64,000 nt of DNA from Oscillospiraceae bacterium (GTDB taxonomy: Bacteria; Bacillota; Clostridia; Oscillospirales; Oscillospiraceae). The notes beneath the pieces are model-generated. The model did not search any database and had not been told where the DNA came from. It saw nothing but the letters and a program-made list of their open reading frames with translations. Position numbers and translations under genes: made by a program. Position 1 is the stretch's first letter. Each line of letters opens with the position of its first letter. Shown in pieces: positions 47,206 through 55,061 of the stretch. The stretch covers positions 1 through 64,000 of the forward strand of contig JAJQCF010000031.1 in assembly GCA_021202845.1 (NCBI GenBank). The letters are read 5' to 3'.

Positions 47206-47876
47206 TCGGACACCTCCAGCCGATAGCCTATCTTTTGTATGTTTTTGATAGACACAGAGGAGTGCAGATATTTCAGCTTTTTGCGCAGAAAGGATATGTA
47301 TGATTCCACATTATTATCCGTTATGTCGGCGTCGCCGCCCCACACGTTCACAATGAGAGAGTCCTTAGTGATAGTCATAGTGGGGTTGGCTAAGAACATT
47401 TTCGCAACGCCCAGCTCTTTATAGCTGAGATGTACGGAGCCATGCTCGCTGCAAAGCAGCGCGTTATCCAAATCAAGCGTCAAATCGGCGTAGACCAGCC
47501 TGTTTAATATCACCTCGCCAGTGCGCCTTGTCAGGGCGTTTATCCGCGCCAGCAGCTCGCTTGTGTCGAAGGGCTTCGTCATGTAGTCGTCGGCGCCCGC
47601 GTTCAGGCCTGTCACCGTGTCTGGCACGGTCGCGCGCGCCGTCAGCATGAGGACGGGCGTACTGTTTCCCCGCTCCCGCATGGCTCTCACCACGCCGAAG
47701 CCGTCCAGCCGCGGCAGCATTACGTCCAAAATCACCAAGTCATAGGGAAAACCGCCCGCGTATTCCAGCGCCGAGACGCCGTCGCCCACCACATCGGCAT
47801 AGTGTCCGTTGTTTTTCAAAATCTGTGCCAGAGCCTGCGCCAAGGCTGTTTCATCTTCCACAATCAGAATATTCAT
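47199..47876 (-). CDS. OmpR-family response regulator of a surface-protein regulon
   Basis: A 225-aa regulator. The receiver domain has VEDE, phospho-Asp in LVILDVMLPRLDG near residue 51, MLTARA and MTKPFD. The C-terminal winged helix has HLSYKELGVAKMFLANP and VESYISFLRKKLKYL. RBS GGGGAGGATAG. It is divergent from the 1214-aa surface protein; direct repeats in both promoter orientations and before the next secreted-protein gene suggest that it activates all three. Confidence 0.93.
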   Translation of the reverse strand: MNILIVEDETALAQALAQILKNNGHYADVVGDGVSALEYAGGFPYDLVILDVMLPRLDGFGVVRAMRERGNSTPVLMLTARATVPDTVTGLNAGADDYMTKPFDTSELLARINALTRRTGEVILNRLVYADLTLDLDNALLCSEHGSVHLSYKELGVAKMFLANPTMTITKDSLIVNVWGGDADITDNNVESYISFLRKKLKYLHSSVSIKNIQKIGYRLEVSEC

Positions 47877-47910
47877 GTCAGTCTATCCTCCCCGCAATGT
47901 ACAACCACTA

Positions 47911-47946
47911 ATTATATCCCGCACTTCTGAAAAACTTCTGGAAAAA
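47911..47946 (-). promoter_or_regulatory. Promoter and repeat site of the two-component genes
   Basis: On the minus strand two copies, TTTTTCCAGAAG (47946-47935) and TTTTTCAGAAG (47934-47924), are spaced 11 bases and overlap the -35 region of a TATAAT box at 47916-47911. They match the half-sites of the two surface-protein promoters, pointing to autoregulation. Confidence 0.65.
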
Positions 47947-47957
47947 GTTCTTTTATC

Positions 47958-47996
47958 CTTTCAGCGATTTTCCAGACGCACGTGTTATTTTATACA
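47958..47996 (+). promoter_or_regulatory. Promoter and repeat site of the 1214-aa surface protein
   Basis: TTTCAG at 47959 and TTTCCAG at 47969 are spaced 10 bases and overlap the -35 zone; TATACA at 47991-47996 is the -10. The whole block matches 51721-51759 at most positions. Confidence 0.7.
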
Positions 47997-48052
47997 CATA
48001 TTAGCACACTGCGTTGTGCCTGAGCAACCGAAAAAAGAAAGGATGCATTAAA

Positions 48053-51000
48053 ATGACGCGATTACCACAGGGCAGGAGAGTTATTGCCGCCGTTGTCAGC
48101 GTGGCGCTGGCGCTCTCCCTCTCCGCAGCCGCGTTTGCCGCCTCCGGCGACGCGGTGACGACCTACAGTACGGATACAACTGTTTCCGGCAAAACGTACA
48201 CCTCCACGGGAAAAGACGAGAACGCAATCTTAATCACCGGCGGCAGTGTTGCGCTCTCCGACGTCACCGTGACGCGCGTTTCCTCCGATTCCACCGGCGG
48301 CGACAACTCCAGCTTCTACGGCGTGGGCGCGGCTGTGCTGGCAACGGGCGGCTCGGCCTACATCTCGGACAGCACGATAACCACCTCCGCGGCGGGCGGC
48401 GCGGGCGCTTTTGCCTACGGCGACGGTACGGTATACATCGCCGACACCGCTATTTCCACCGCGCAGGACACCTCCGGCGGCATACACGTCGCGGGCGGCG
48501 GCACGCTCTATGCGTGGAACCTTGACGTGACGACCGAGGGCGAGTCCTCCGCCGCCATACGCTCCGACCGCGGCAGCGGCACAATGGTCGTGGACGGCGG
48601 CAGCTACGTCTCCAACGGCACCGGCTCGCCCGCGGTCTACTCCACGGCGGACATAACCGTGAACGGCGCAACGCTGACCGCCAACAGCTCCGAGGCCATA
48701 TGCATAGAAGGACTGAACACCATCCGCCTCTACGACTGCGACCTCACCGGCAGTATGCTGGACAGCTCTCAAAACGACTGCACTTGGACGGTCATTGTCT
48801 ACCAGAGCATGTCCGGCGACAGCGAGGTCGGCTGCGGTGTGTTCCAGATGTCCGGCGGCACGCTGACTTCCACTAACGGCGGACTGTTCTGCACCACGAA
48901 CACCGAGAGCGAGTTCACGCTGGAGAACGTGGACATTACCGCCGCCGAGGACTGCGAGTTTTTCCTGCGCTGCACCGGCAACGCCAACCAACGCGGCTGG
49001 GGCACAACCGGCAGCAACGGCGCGGATTGCCTGTTCACCGCCATTGACCAGACCATGGCGGGCGACGTCGTTTGGGACAGCATCAGCGAGCTGGACTTCT
49101 ACATGACGGGCTCCAGCACCCTGACCGGCGCTTTTGTTCAGGACGAGAGCTGCGCCGGAGACGGCGGCAGCGGCTATGCAAATCTCTATATTTCCTCCGA
49201 TTCAACTTGGGTCGTGACCGGCGACAGCACCCTCAGCGCTCTGTACTGCGCGGGCAGCATAGTTGACGCCGACGGCAGCACCGTGACAATTCAGGGCAGC
49301 GACGGCACTGTCTATGTCTCCGGCACGAGCGAGTACACCGTCACCGTGGAGAGCTACTCCGCCGAGGCGGATTTGAGCGGCGCGGGCAGCATAAGCGAGT
49401 GGAGCAATTACTCCATTGATAAGCCTGACGCGCTTTCCGCTCAGACCGAGAGCGGCGAGACGAGCGACGCGGCGGATTTGGACGGCCTTACGACATTTGT
49501 CTTTGACGGCGACACCGTCACGGTCACCGAGGGCAGCGACAGCAATTACGAGGTCGTGGTTTACGACGACACGGATACGGAGAGCGACGCGGACACCGCA
49601 ACGGACAGTAACGGGAACACCGTGTATTCGCTTCCCGACGGCAGCGGCGGCGAGCTGTTGGTTTCCATCAAGAAAGCCGGAGGCAGCTATGTCTTTCAGG
49701 GCGAGGGGAGCGGCAGTATTGCGGTGAAAAAAGAGGCCGCGGGCGACGCGGCGCTCTACCTGAACGGCCTGACGCTGACCTCGTCGTTTACCTCCGTAAT
49801 CACTGTGAAAAAGGACAGCAGCGCGGCCTGCACAATTTATGCTGTGGAGGACACGGTGAATACGTTGACGGACAATGCGTATAACAACGACGCCAATTAC
49901 GCGGACAACGCCGCGGCGGAAAACGCGGTGATGAAGTTCAAAGACGGCAGCGACGTGACGATAACTGGTGGCGGCACGATTGCGATAAATGCCAACGGCA
50001 AAAACGGCATTAAGGCAAACAATGTGCTGACAATAAGCGGGGACGTGATTTTGTGCATTGACGCTGCGGAGGACGCTGTAAACTGCGGCGGGAGCAGCCT
50101 CACAATCACCGGCGGAGAATTGACGCTATGCGCCGGAGCCAATGCCATACACGCGGATTACACGCTGAACCTCGGCAGCAGCGGCGGCGCGGACAGCGAC
50201 GTTACGCTGAATATCACCTCCTGCGAAGAGGGTCTGGAGGGAGCGACGGTCAACATTTACAGCGGCACATACTCCATTTACAGCACTGACGACAGCATTA
50301 ACGCCGCAAACAGCGACCTGACGGATTACAGCTATGAAATGAATATTTACGGCGGCAGCATTTACGCGGCGTCCGCGGCGGGCGACTGCCTTGATTCAAA
50401 CGGAGATATAACCATTACCGGCGGTACCGTCGTGGCGCTCGGAGCGCTGGACAACACGGAGGAGACAAATAACGCTCTGGACTGCGACGGCACGCTGACA
50501 ATCACCGGCGGCACGGTTCTGGCTGTCGGAATGCAGGAGATGTCGGCAGTTCCGGCGACAGGCTCCCAAGCGTATGTGACGTGGACAGCCGCGGGAACGT
50601 CAACCGCGGTCACCGCAGGAAACGGCGGGAGCTCAGATATGGGAGGCGGCGGAACGCCGCCGGATATGAACGGCGGCAGCGGAGGCAATTTCACCGCGCT
50701 CGCGGCAGGCTCTTCTTCCGGCTTTGTCTCAAACGGCGATGTGATTACGGTTTCCGACTCGCAGGGCAGCGAGCTGATTTCCGCAACGGCAAAATGGGGC
50801 AGCGAGGCGGCGTACTCGGTTGACTACGTGCTGTTCTCCTCACCCGACGTGGAGGCAAACTCCGCATATACGCTGACGCTCAGCGAAGAGACGAGCGACG
50901 ACAGCTCTGACTCTGCCGACACTTCCGACAGCACTGACAGCTCCGATAGTTCTGACAGTTCAAGCAGTTCAAGCGGTTCGAGCAGCTCCGGCAGCTCAAG

Positions 51001-51697
51001 TAGTTCAAGCGGCTCCGGCAGTTCGAGCGGTTCAAGCAGTTCGGGAAGTTCGAGTAGTTCCGGCAGTTCAAGCAGCACAAGCACCTCTGACAGCGCCGAT
51101 AGTTCGAGCTCCGACAGTTCAAGCACGGAAAGCGCCTCCGCCGAAGATTTTATCGACGTTGTCGCCTCGCTTTGGTACTACAAATATATCGACTATGTGG
51201 TTGAAAACGGCCTGATGACCGGCACCAACGCCACGACGTTCGAGCCGAACATCGCCGCCACACGTAGCATGATAGTAACCATTCTCTACCGCTTGGAGGG
51301 CGAGCCTGCCACCGACGCTATATGCAGCTTCAACGACGTAGCCGACGACGCATGGTACGCCACCGCGGTTGCATGGGCGGCGGAAAATGGCATAGTTAAG
51401 GGCTACAGTGCCTACGAATTTGCCCCGCAGGAAAACATCACCCGCGAACAGATAGCGGCGATGCTCTACCGCTATGCGATTTATAAGGGAATGGATGCTG
51501 TAACGCTGGAGGAAAATCTGCTCTCCTTTTCTGACTATGAGGATATCAGCAGCTACGCAGTAAGCGCCATGAACTGGGCTGTGGGGCTAAACCTTATTAC
51601 CGGCATCGATGCTTCCACTCTGTCCCCGACCGAGAGCGCAACCAGAGCGCAGATTGCGGCAATCTTGACACGGTTCGTCGAGGCAACGGCAGGCTGA
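48053..51697 (+). CDS. Large beta-helix SLH surface protein (Cthe_2159/DUF4353-like)
   Basis: A 1214-aa exported protein. Signal peptide 1-35 (ending AAAFAAS). Residues about 45-470 form a parallel beta-helix-like region of short GGT/GGS turns. Residues about 480-945 resemble Cthe_2159/DUF4353 carbohydrate-binding domains (VTITGGGTIAINANGKNGIKA, CIDAAEDAVNCGG, DDSINAANSD, CLDSNGDITITGGTVVALG), a fold known to bind acidic polysaccharide and calcium. Residues 943-1025 are Ser-rich. Three SLH repeats (from about 1030) anchor it to the wall. Start at ATG 48053 after AAAGGA; its promoter carries the two-component motif. Confidence 0.88.
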   Translation: MTRLPQGRRVIAAVVSVALALSLSAAAFAASGDAVTTYSTDTTVSGKTYTSTGKDENAILITGGSVALSDVTVTRVSSDSTGGDNSSFYGVGAAVLATGGSAYISDSTITTSAAGGAGAFAYGDGTVYIADTAISTAQDTSGGIHVAGGGTLYAWNLDVTTEGESSAAIRSDRGSGTMVVDGGSYVSNGTGSPAVYSTADITVNGATLTANSSEAICIEGLNTIRLYDCDLTGSMLDSSQNDCTWTVIVYQSMSGDSEVGCGVFQMSGGTLTSTNGGLFCTTNTESEFTLENVDITAAEDCEFFLRCTGNANQRGWGTTGSNGADCLFTAIDQTMAGDVVWDSISELDFYMTGSSTLTGAFVQDESCAGDGGSGYANLYISSDSTWVVTGDSTLSALYCAGSIVDADGSTVTIQGSDGTVYVSGTSEYTVTVESYSAEADLSGAGSISEWSNYSIDKPDALSAQTESGETSDAADLDGLTTFVFDGDTVTVTEGSDSNYEVVVYDDTDTESDADTATDSNGNTVYSLPDGSGGELLVSIKKAGGSYVFQGEGSGSIAVKKEAAGDAALYLNGLTLTSSFTSVITVKKDSSAACTIYAVEDTVNTLTDNAYNNDANYADNAAAENAVMKFKDGSDVTITGGGTIAINANGKNGIKANNVLTISGDVILCIDAAEDAVNCGGSSLTITGGELTLCAGANAIHADYTLNLGSSGGADSDVTLNITSCEEGLEGATVNIYSGTYSIYSTDDSINAANSDLTDYSYEMNIYGGSIYAASAAGDCLDSNGDITITGGTVVALGALDNTEETNNALDCDGTLTITGGTVLAVGMQEMSAVPATGSQAYVTWTAAGTSTAVTAGNGGSSDMGGGGTPPDMNGGSGGNFTALAAGSSSGFVSNGDVITVSDSQGSELISATAKWGSEAAYSVDYVLFSSPDVEANSAYTLTLSEETSDDSSDSADTSDSTDSSDSSDSSSSSSGSSSSGSSSSSSGSGSSSGSSSSGSSSSSGSSSSTSTSDSADSSSSDSSSTESASAEDFIDVVASLWYYKYIDYVVENGLMTGTNATTFEPNIAATRSMIVTILYRLEGEPATDAICSFNDVADDAWYATAVAWAAENGIVKGYSAYEFAPQENITREQIAAMLYRYAIYKGMDAVTLEENLLSFSDYEDISSYAVSAMNWAVGLNLITGIDASTLSPTESATRAQIAAILTRFVEATAG
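50881..51130 (+). repeat. Ser-rich linker-coding low-complexity tract
   Basis: About 83 codons almost entirely for Ser with Gly, Asp and Thr, built from AGTTCAAGC-like short repeats. It separates the binding domain from the SLH anchor and is a likely site of slippage and glycosylation. Confidence 0.9.
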
Positions 51698-51720
51698 ATG
51701 ATAACAAATTGTACATAATT

Positions 51721-51759
51721 CTTTCAGCAAATTTCCAGAATGCCATGTTATTCTATAAT
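51721..51759 (+). promoter_or_regulatory. Promoter and repeat site of the acidic secreted protein
   Basis: TTTCAG at 51722 and TTTCCAG at 51732 are spaced 10 bases, with TATAAT at 51754-51759. Spacing to the -10 is identical to the block at 47958-47996. Confidence 0.7.
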
Positions 51760-51806
51760 CACGTTCAGGAACGCTGAACGATTAAAACCGAAAGGAAATA
51801 CTTAAA

Positions 51807-52514
51807 ATGAACAGTAAACCTATATTGAAACGCGGATTTGCAATCGTGTGCAGCACTGCGCTGGTGTTCTCCTTGGCGGGCAGCGCCTTTGCCGCCGAGC
51901 CCGAGGACGTACCTGAAAAAATTGTCGTCGGCATGGTCGTCGATGTAACCGAAGATGAAGTGACGCTGGAGGTTAGGGAAGCAGGCCGCGGCGGCATGGG
52001 CGAAGCGGCCGAGCGGTTAGAGCTGCGCGAGATGCCGGAGGGAGAATTTGCCGAAGGCGAGCAGCCAAATACAGAGCCGGTAAACGGAGCGCCGACCGAG
52101 GGAGCGCCGCTTAACAACGAAATGCGAAATGAGCGCTTCGGCGGCGAACTCACGCTTGCCGAGGGTATGCCGACTTCCGAGAAGCCCGAGAACGAAGCTC
52201 CTCCCCGGCAGCCGGAAACAGAGCCTGAAGAGGGCGAAACTCCGCCAGAGCTGCCGGAAATAGAGCCTGAAGAGGGTGCGGTTCCGCCGGAGCTGCCTGA
52301 AACAGAGCTTGAGGAGGGCGCCGTTCCTCCGGCAGAGCCTGAGCTTGAGGGCGAGAGCAGCACGCTTGTGCTCAGCGTCGATGACCTGAACGGCTTGGAG
52401 CCGGAGGCCGGCGATATGCTGTGCGTCGTATATGACGCCGACGGCGAGGTTGTCTCCGCAGAGCTTATGCAGATGAACGCCGCGCCTATCAAAGAGGAAA
52501 AAGAAGCCGAGTAA
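51807..52514 (+). CDS. Acidic secreted protein with Pro/Glu repeats
   Basis: A 235-aa protein with a signal peptide (residues 1-29, ending AFAAE). The region near 35-75 (VVGMVVDVTEDEVTLEVREAG) resembles small OB/beta domains found in secreted Firmicute proteins. Residues 130-182 repeat an ELPE-EPEEG-PPELPE pattern about three times; the protein is strongly acidic. A C-terminal domain (VLSVDDLNGLEPEAGDMLCVVYDADGEVVSAEL) is preserved. No anchor is visible, so it is released or held by charge or calcium. RBS AAAGGAAATAC. Function unknown; co-regulated with the SLH protein by promoter motif. Confidence 0.75.
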   Translation: MNSKPILKRGFAIVCSTALVFSLAGSAFAAEPEDVPEKIVVGMVVDVTEDEVTLEVREAGRGGMGEAAERLELREMPEGEFAEGEQPNTEPVNGAPTEGAPLNNEMRNERFGGELTLAEGMPTSEKPENEAPPRQPETEPEEGETPPELPEIEPEEGAVPPELPETELEEGAVPPAEPELEGESSTLVLSVDDLNGLEPEAGDMLCVVYDADGEVVSAELMQMNAAPIKEEKEAE

Positions 52515-52529
52515 TTTCGGCGCGTATCA

Positions 52530-52574
52530 GTCGGGCAGTTTGCCGCCGGTAACGTGGCGGCAGAACTGTCCGAC
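52530..52574 (+). other. Long stable hairpin downstream of the acidic protein gene
   Basis: An 18-bp stem (GTCGGGCAGTT plus TGCCGCC against their complements) with an 8-base loop, 16 bases after the stop. No T-run follows, so it may process or stabilise mRNA rather than terminate. Confidence 0.6.
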
Positions 52575-52624
52575 GTTGGCGGTTATTTCAATCCAAATCA
52601 AACGACGAGAAGGAGCTTGATGTT

Positions 52625-52732
52625 ATGAAACGAGCAATAGCACTGGTGTTATCCGTAAGCCTGCTGCTCACGCTGTGCGCCTGCGGAGCGGCGGGCGGCG
52701 GCAATCCTCGTGCGGTTCATACAGGGCTTTGA
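52625..52732 (+). pseudogene. Truncated lipoprotein gene (35 codons)
   Basis: An ATG after GAAGGAGCTTGATGTT starts a lipoprotein signal peptide (MKRAIALVLSVSLLLTLCACG), followed by AAGGGNPRAVHTGL and a stop. The signal peptide and RBS are intact but the mature domain is gone. The 172 bases from the stop to the transposase gene hold no recognisable remainder apart from the IS end. Probably a third member of the surface cluster lost by deletion linked to the nearby IS. Confidence 0.6.
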
Positions 52733-52827
52733 GTAAGCGATAAATTAAGAATACGATGATTAAATGACTTTAGAGCAAGCAAAAGCACTCTCGTGTCAAA
52801 AATCTCTGCGTTAACGTTCAAACGTCT

Positions 52828-53964
52828 CAAAATCAACCATCATAAGTGCAATTTTCGCCAGATTTAGGTCCCCCTATCACCCATTTTGCTGAAAAAGGGC
52901 GCAGTTACCCCACAAGCGGCATCGGCACCCGTCTTGTTCCTCTGAGATACATCAGAATGTTGGAGCAAGAGAACAGGAATAGGAGCCGATTCCGATTCTT
53001 CTCAAGCCCCTTGTAAGCGACTTTCCTGTAGCCGAAAGTTTGTTTCACGGTCAGGAACGGATGCTCAACCTTGCAGCGTACGGATGATTTGTCATGCTCA
53101 ATCTTCTTCTCCCAGTTGATTCCAGCATAGGTGTCCGAGGTCTTCACCTGAGAGGGACGACGGTTGATGCGGAAATCAATCTTTGCCTTGTTCTTGTTGT
53201 CACGAATTTCGGGCCTCTTTTGCAGACCGAGATAACCGGAGTCTCCATAGACTACATCATCATCCTCGCGGATAAGTTTCTCCGCCATGTCAACATCGTG
53301 AACATTGGCAGGGGTAACTTCAACCGTGTGAACCATGCCTGTACCGGCATCTACACCAATGTGGGCCTTCATGCCGAAATACCACTGGCTGCCCTTTTTG
53401 GTCTGGTGCATTTCCGGGTCACGCTTGCCGCTTTTATTCTTCGTGGAGCTGGGCGCAGCGATGATGGCAGCATCGACAATCGTGCCGCCCCGCCAGATGA
53501 AGCCTGCTTCTTCAAATGCCTTATTCAGAGCAGCAAACAGCTTTTCTCCAATCTTGTTGTCCTCAATGATGCGACGGAAGTGGAGAAGTGTGGTGGCATC
53601 AGGGACTTGGCACTCTGTGAAGTTGATGCCCATGAACTTGCGGAAAGCGTAGCTGTCATAGATGGCTTCTTCTACTCCCTCATCGGACAGGTTAAACCAT
53701 ACTTGAAGAAGATACATCCGCAGCATTTTTTCAATACCCATAGGCGGGCGGCCACGCTTGCCTTTGAAATAGTACGGCTCGATGAGCGCGCACCATTCAT
53801 CCCAGACAATGCACTCATCCATTGCATCCAGAAATGCTTCTCGCTTGGTTGTACGCTTTCTCATGCTGTACTCGATGTCACTGAAAGTCTGCTGTCCGTT
53901 CATGGTGGTTCCGCCTTCCCCTTTGTTTGATGGCTCTATTGTAACACTTTAGAGGTGGATTTTG
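52828..53964. mobile_element. IS5-family insertion sequence
   Basis: A single transposase gene flanked by imperfect inverted ends: CAAAATCAACC at 52828 on the left, and the complement of CAAAATCCACC ending at 53964 on the right, both continuing toward TAA-GTG. Ends are estimated; no target duplication was identified. The transposase is full length, so the element may be active. Confidence 0.7.
52905..53903 (-). CDS. IS5-family transposase
   Basis: A 332-aa DDE transposase. The N-terminal part has KRGRPPMGIEKMLRMYLLQVWFNLSD and VPDATTLLHFRRIIE, typical of IS5/InsH proteins. DDE residues lie in GGTIVDAAIIAAP (near 143), VVYGDSGYLG (near 217) and the C-terminal HPFLTVKQTFGYRKVAYKGLEKNR segment near 285. 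Full length, no frameshift. Confidence 0.94.
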   Translation of the reverse strand: MNGQQTFSDIEYSMRKRTTKREAFLDAMDECIVWDEWCALIEPYYFKGKRGRPPMGIEKMLRMYLLQVWFNLSDEGVEEAIYDSYAFRKFMGINFTECQVPDATTLLHFRRIIEDNKIGEKLFAALNKAFEEAGFIWRGGTIVDAAIIAAPSSTKNKSGKRDPEMHQTKKGSQWYFGMKAHIGVDAGTGMVHTVEVTPANVHDVDMAEKLIREDDDVVYGDSGYLGLQKRPEIRDNKNKAKIDFRINRRPSQVKTSDTYAGINWEKKIEHDKSSVRCKVEHPFLTVKQTFGYRKVAYKGLEKNRNRLLFLFSCSNILMYLRGTRRVPMPLVG

Positions 53965-54017
53965 GTGAATTATGCGTAAAGCTTAATTTAATCAGTGTAT
54001 CCTTAAAAATATAAATC

Positions 54018-54057
54018 AGCGGCCATGCTCGAAAATTACTTTTCGGGTATGGCCGCT
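54018..54057 (-). terminator. Terminator of the Gld-like operon
   Basis: Arms AGCGGCCAT and ATGGCCGCT with inner CGAAAA/TTTTCG; on the minus strand it continues GATTTATATTTTT. Confidence 0.8.
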
Positions 54058-54077
54058 TTGCTGTTTGTTTGTTGAAT

Positions 54078-55061
54078 TTACTCTTCCGCGCCGTTTTCCA
54101 AGTAGTCCATTGTCAGGGCTTCGAGCTGTTGGAGTATGCTGGGGTCTATGGTATAGACCATGGCGGAGCCGGAGATGCGGGCGTAGTGGCCGTAGTCGGC
54201 TTCGCCGCCTATCTCAAGGGTGAAGCTCTGCTCGGCGTCGTCGCTGTCGGTGTACGTCACCGTGACCGTGGCAGCGGGGGCGTCCAGACCGTAGTCGGAG
54301 AGGTCGGCGGCGTTGTAGTCGGCGCAGGTGAGCCATTGCAGGCCGGTTATCAGCCCTGCCGTCTCGTTGGCCGCGTCCGTGTCCAGCACTGTGGAGCCAA
54401 GATACCACGTGCTCTCGCTCATCTCCCTATCGTCCACCATTGTGACGGTGGTGACGTAGTCAAGCTGCCAGACCATGTCGTCTATAACCAGCTCAAAGGA
54501 GAGAAGGTCGGACATATCGGGTATCTCCTCCAACTGCACTATGTCCATGAGGCCGTAGGAGATTAGCTCCGCCAGCTCGCTGTCCACAAGGTAGACGTTA
54601 GCGTCGCCGTCCAAGGCGATGTAGCGCGAGCCGCCGATGGCGTTTTCGCTGCCGATGCTGACTGTTCTGCTCTCGCCGTCCGCGGTATAGCTGACGGTCA
54701 GCTCCGGCTCGTCAAGGCCGTACTGCGCCAAGTCCGAGGGGCTTTCTATGGTGCGCGTGGCCGTGAGCGAAGCCAGACGCTTGACAATGGCGTTGGGGTA
54801 GCTCGCGTCCACGGGGAAGGCGCTGTCGGCGGTGTAGCTCCACGTCTCGCCGTCGTAGCCGAGCGCCACGCTCTCGCCGGAGTATGTCCACTCTAACTCC
54901 GTCAGCGTGTCCGCGCTGAAGCTGAGGATTTGTACCGAAGTGTCGTCCTCGGCCTCGGCGGCGCTCTCGCTCTCGGCGGAAAGGCGGCTTATGAGCAGCG
55001 CGGCAATGATTATAACAAGCAGCGCAGCCGCAAGGGCGAGCAGTTTTTTTCCGCGGGTCAT
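54078..55061 (-). CDS. DUF4340-domain membrane-anchored protein
   Basis: A 327-aa protein with one N-terminal helix (residues 7-26) and two similar extracytoplasmic DUF4340-like halves; each contains a YGLDEPELTVSYT or YGLDAPAATVTVTYT strand motif (near 128 and 268). Start at ATG 55061 after GAGGAGG, overlapping the previous gene's stop (ATGA). Last gene of a Gld-like ABC operon, where such proteins are usual partners of GldG-type subunits. Biochemical role unknown. Confidence 0.85.
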   Translation of the reverse strand: MTRGKKLLALAAALLVIIIAALLISRLSAESESAAEAEDDTSVQILSFSADTLTELEWTYSGESVALGYDGETWSYTADSAFPVDASYPNAIVKRLASLTATRTIESPSDLAQYGLDEPELTVSYTADGESRTVSIGSENAIGGSRYIALDGDANVYLVDSELAELISYGLMDIVQLEEIPDMSDLLSFELVIDDMVWQLDYVTTVTMVDDREMSESTWYLGSTVLDTDAANETAGLITGLQWLTCADYNAADLSDYGLDAPAATVTVTYTDSDDAEQSFTLEIGGEADYGHYARISGSAMVYTIDPSILQQLEALTMDYLENGAEE

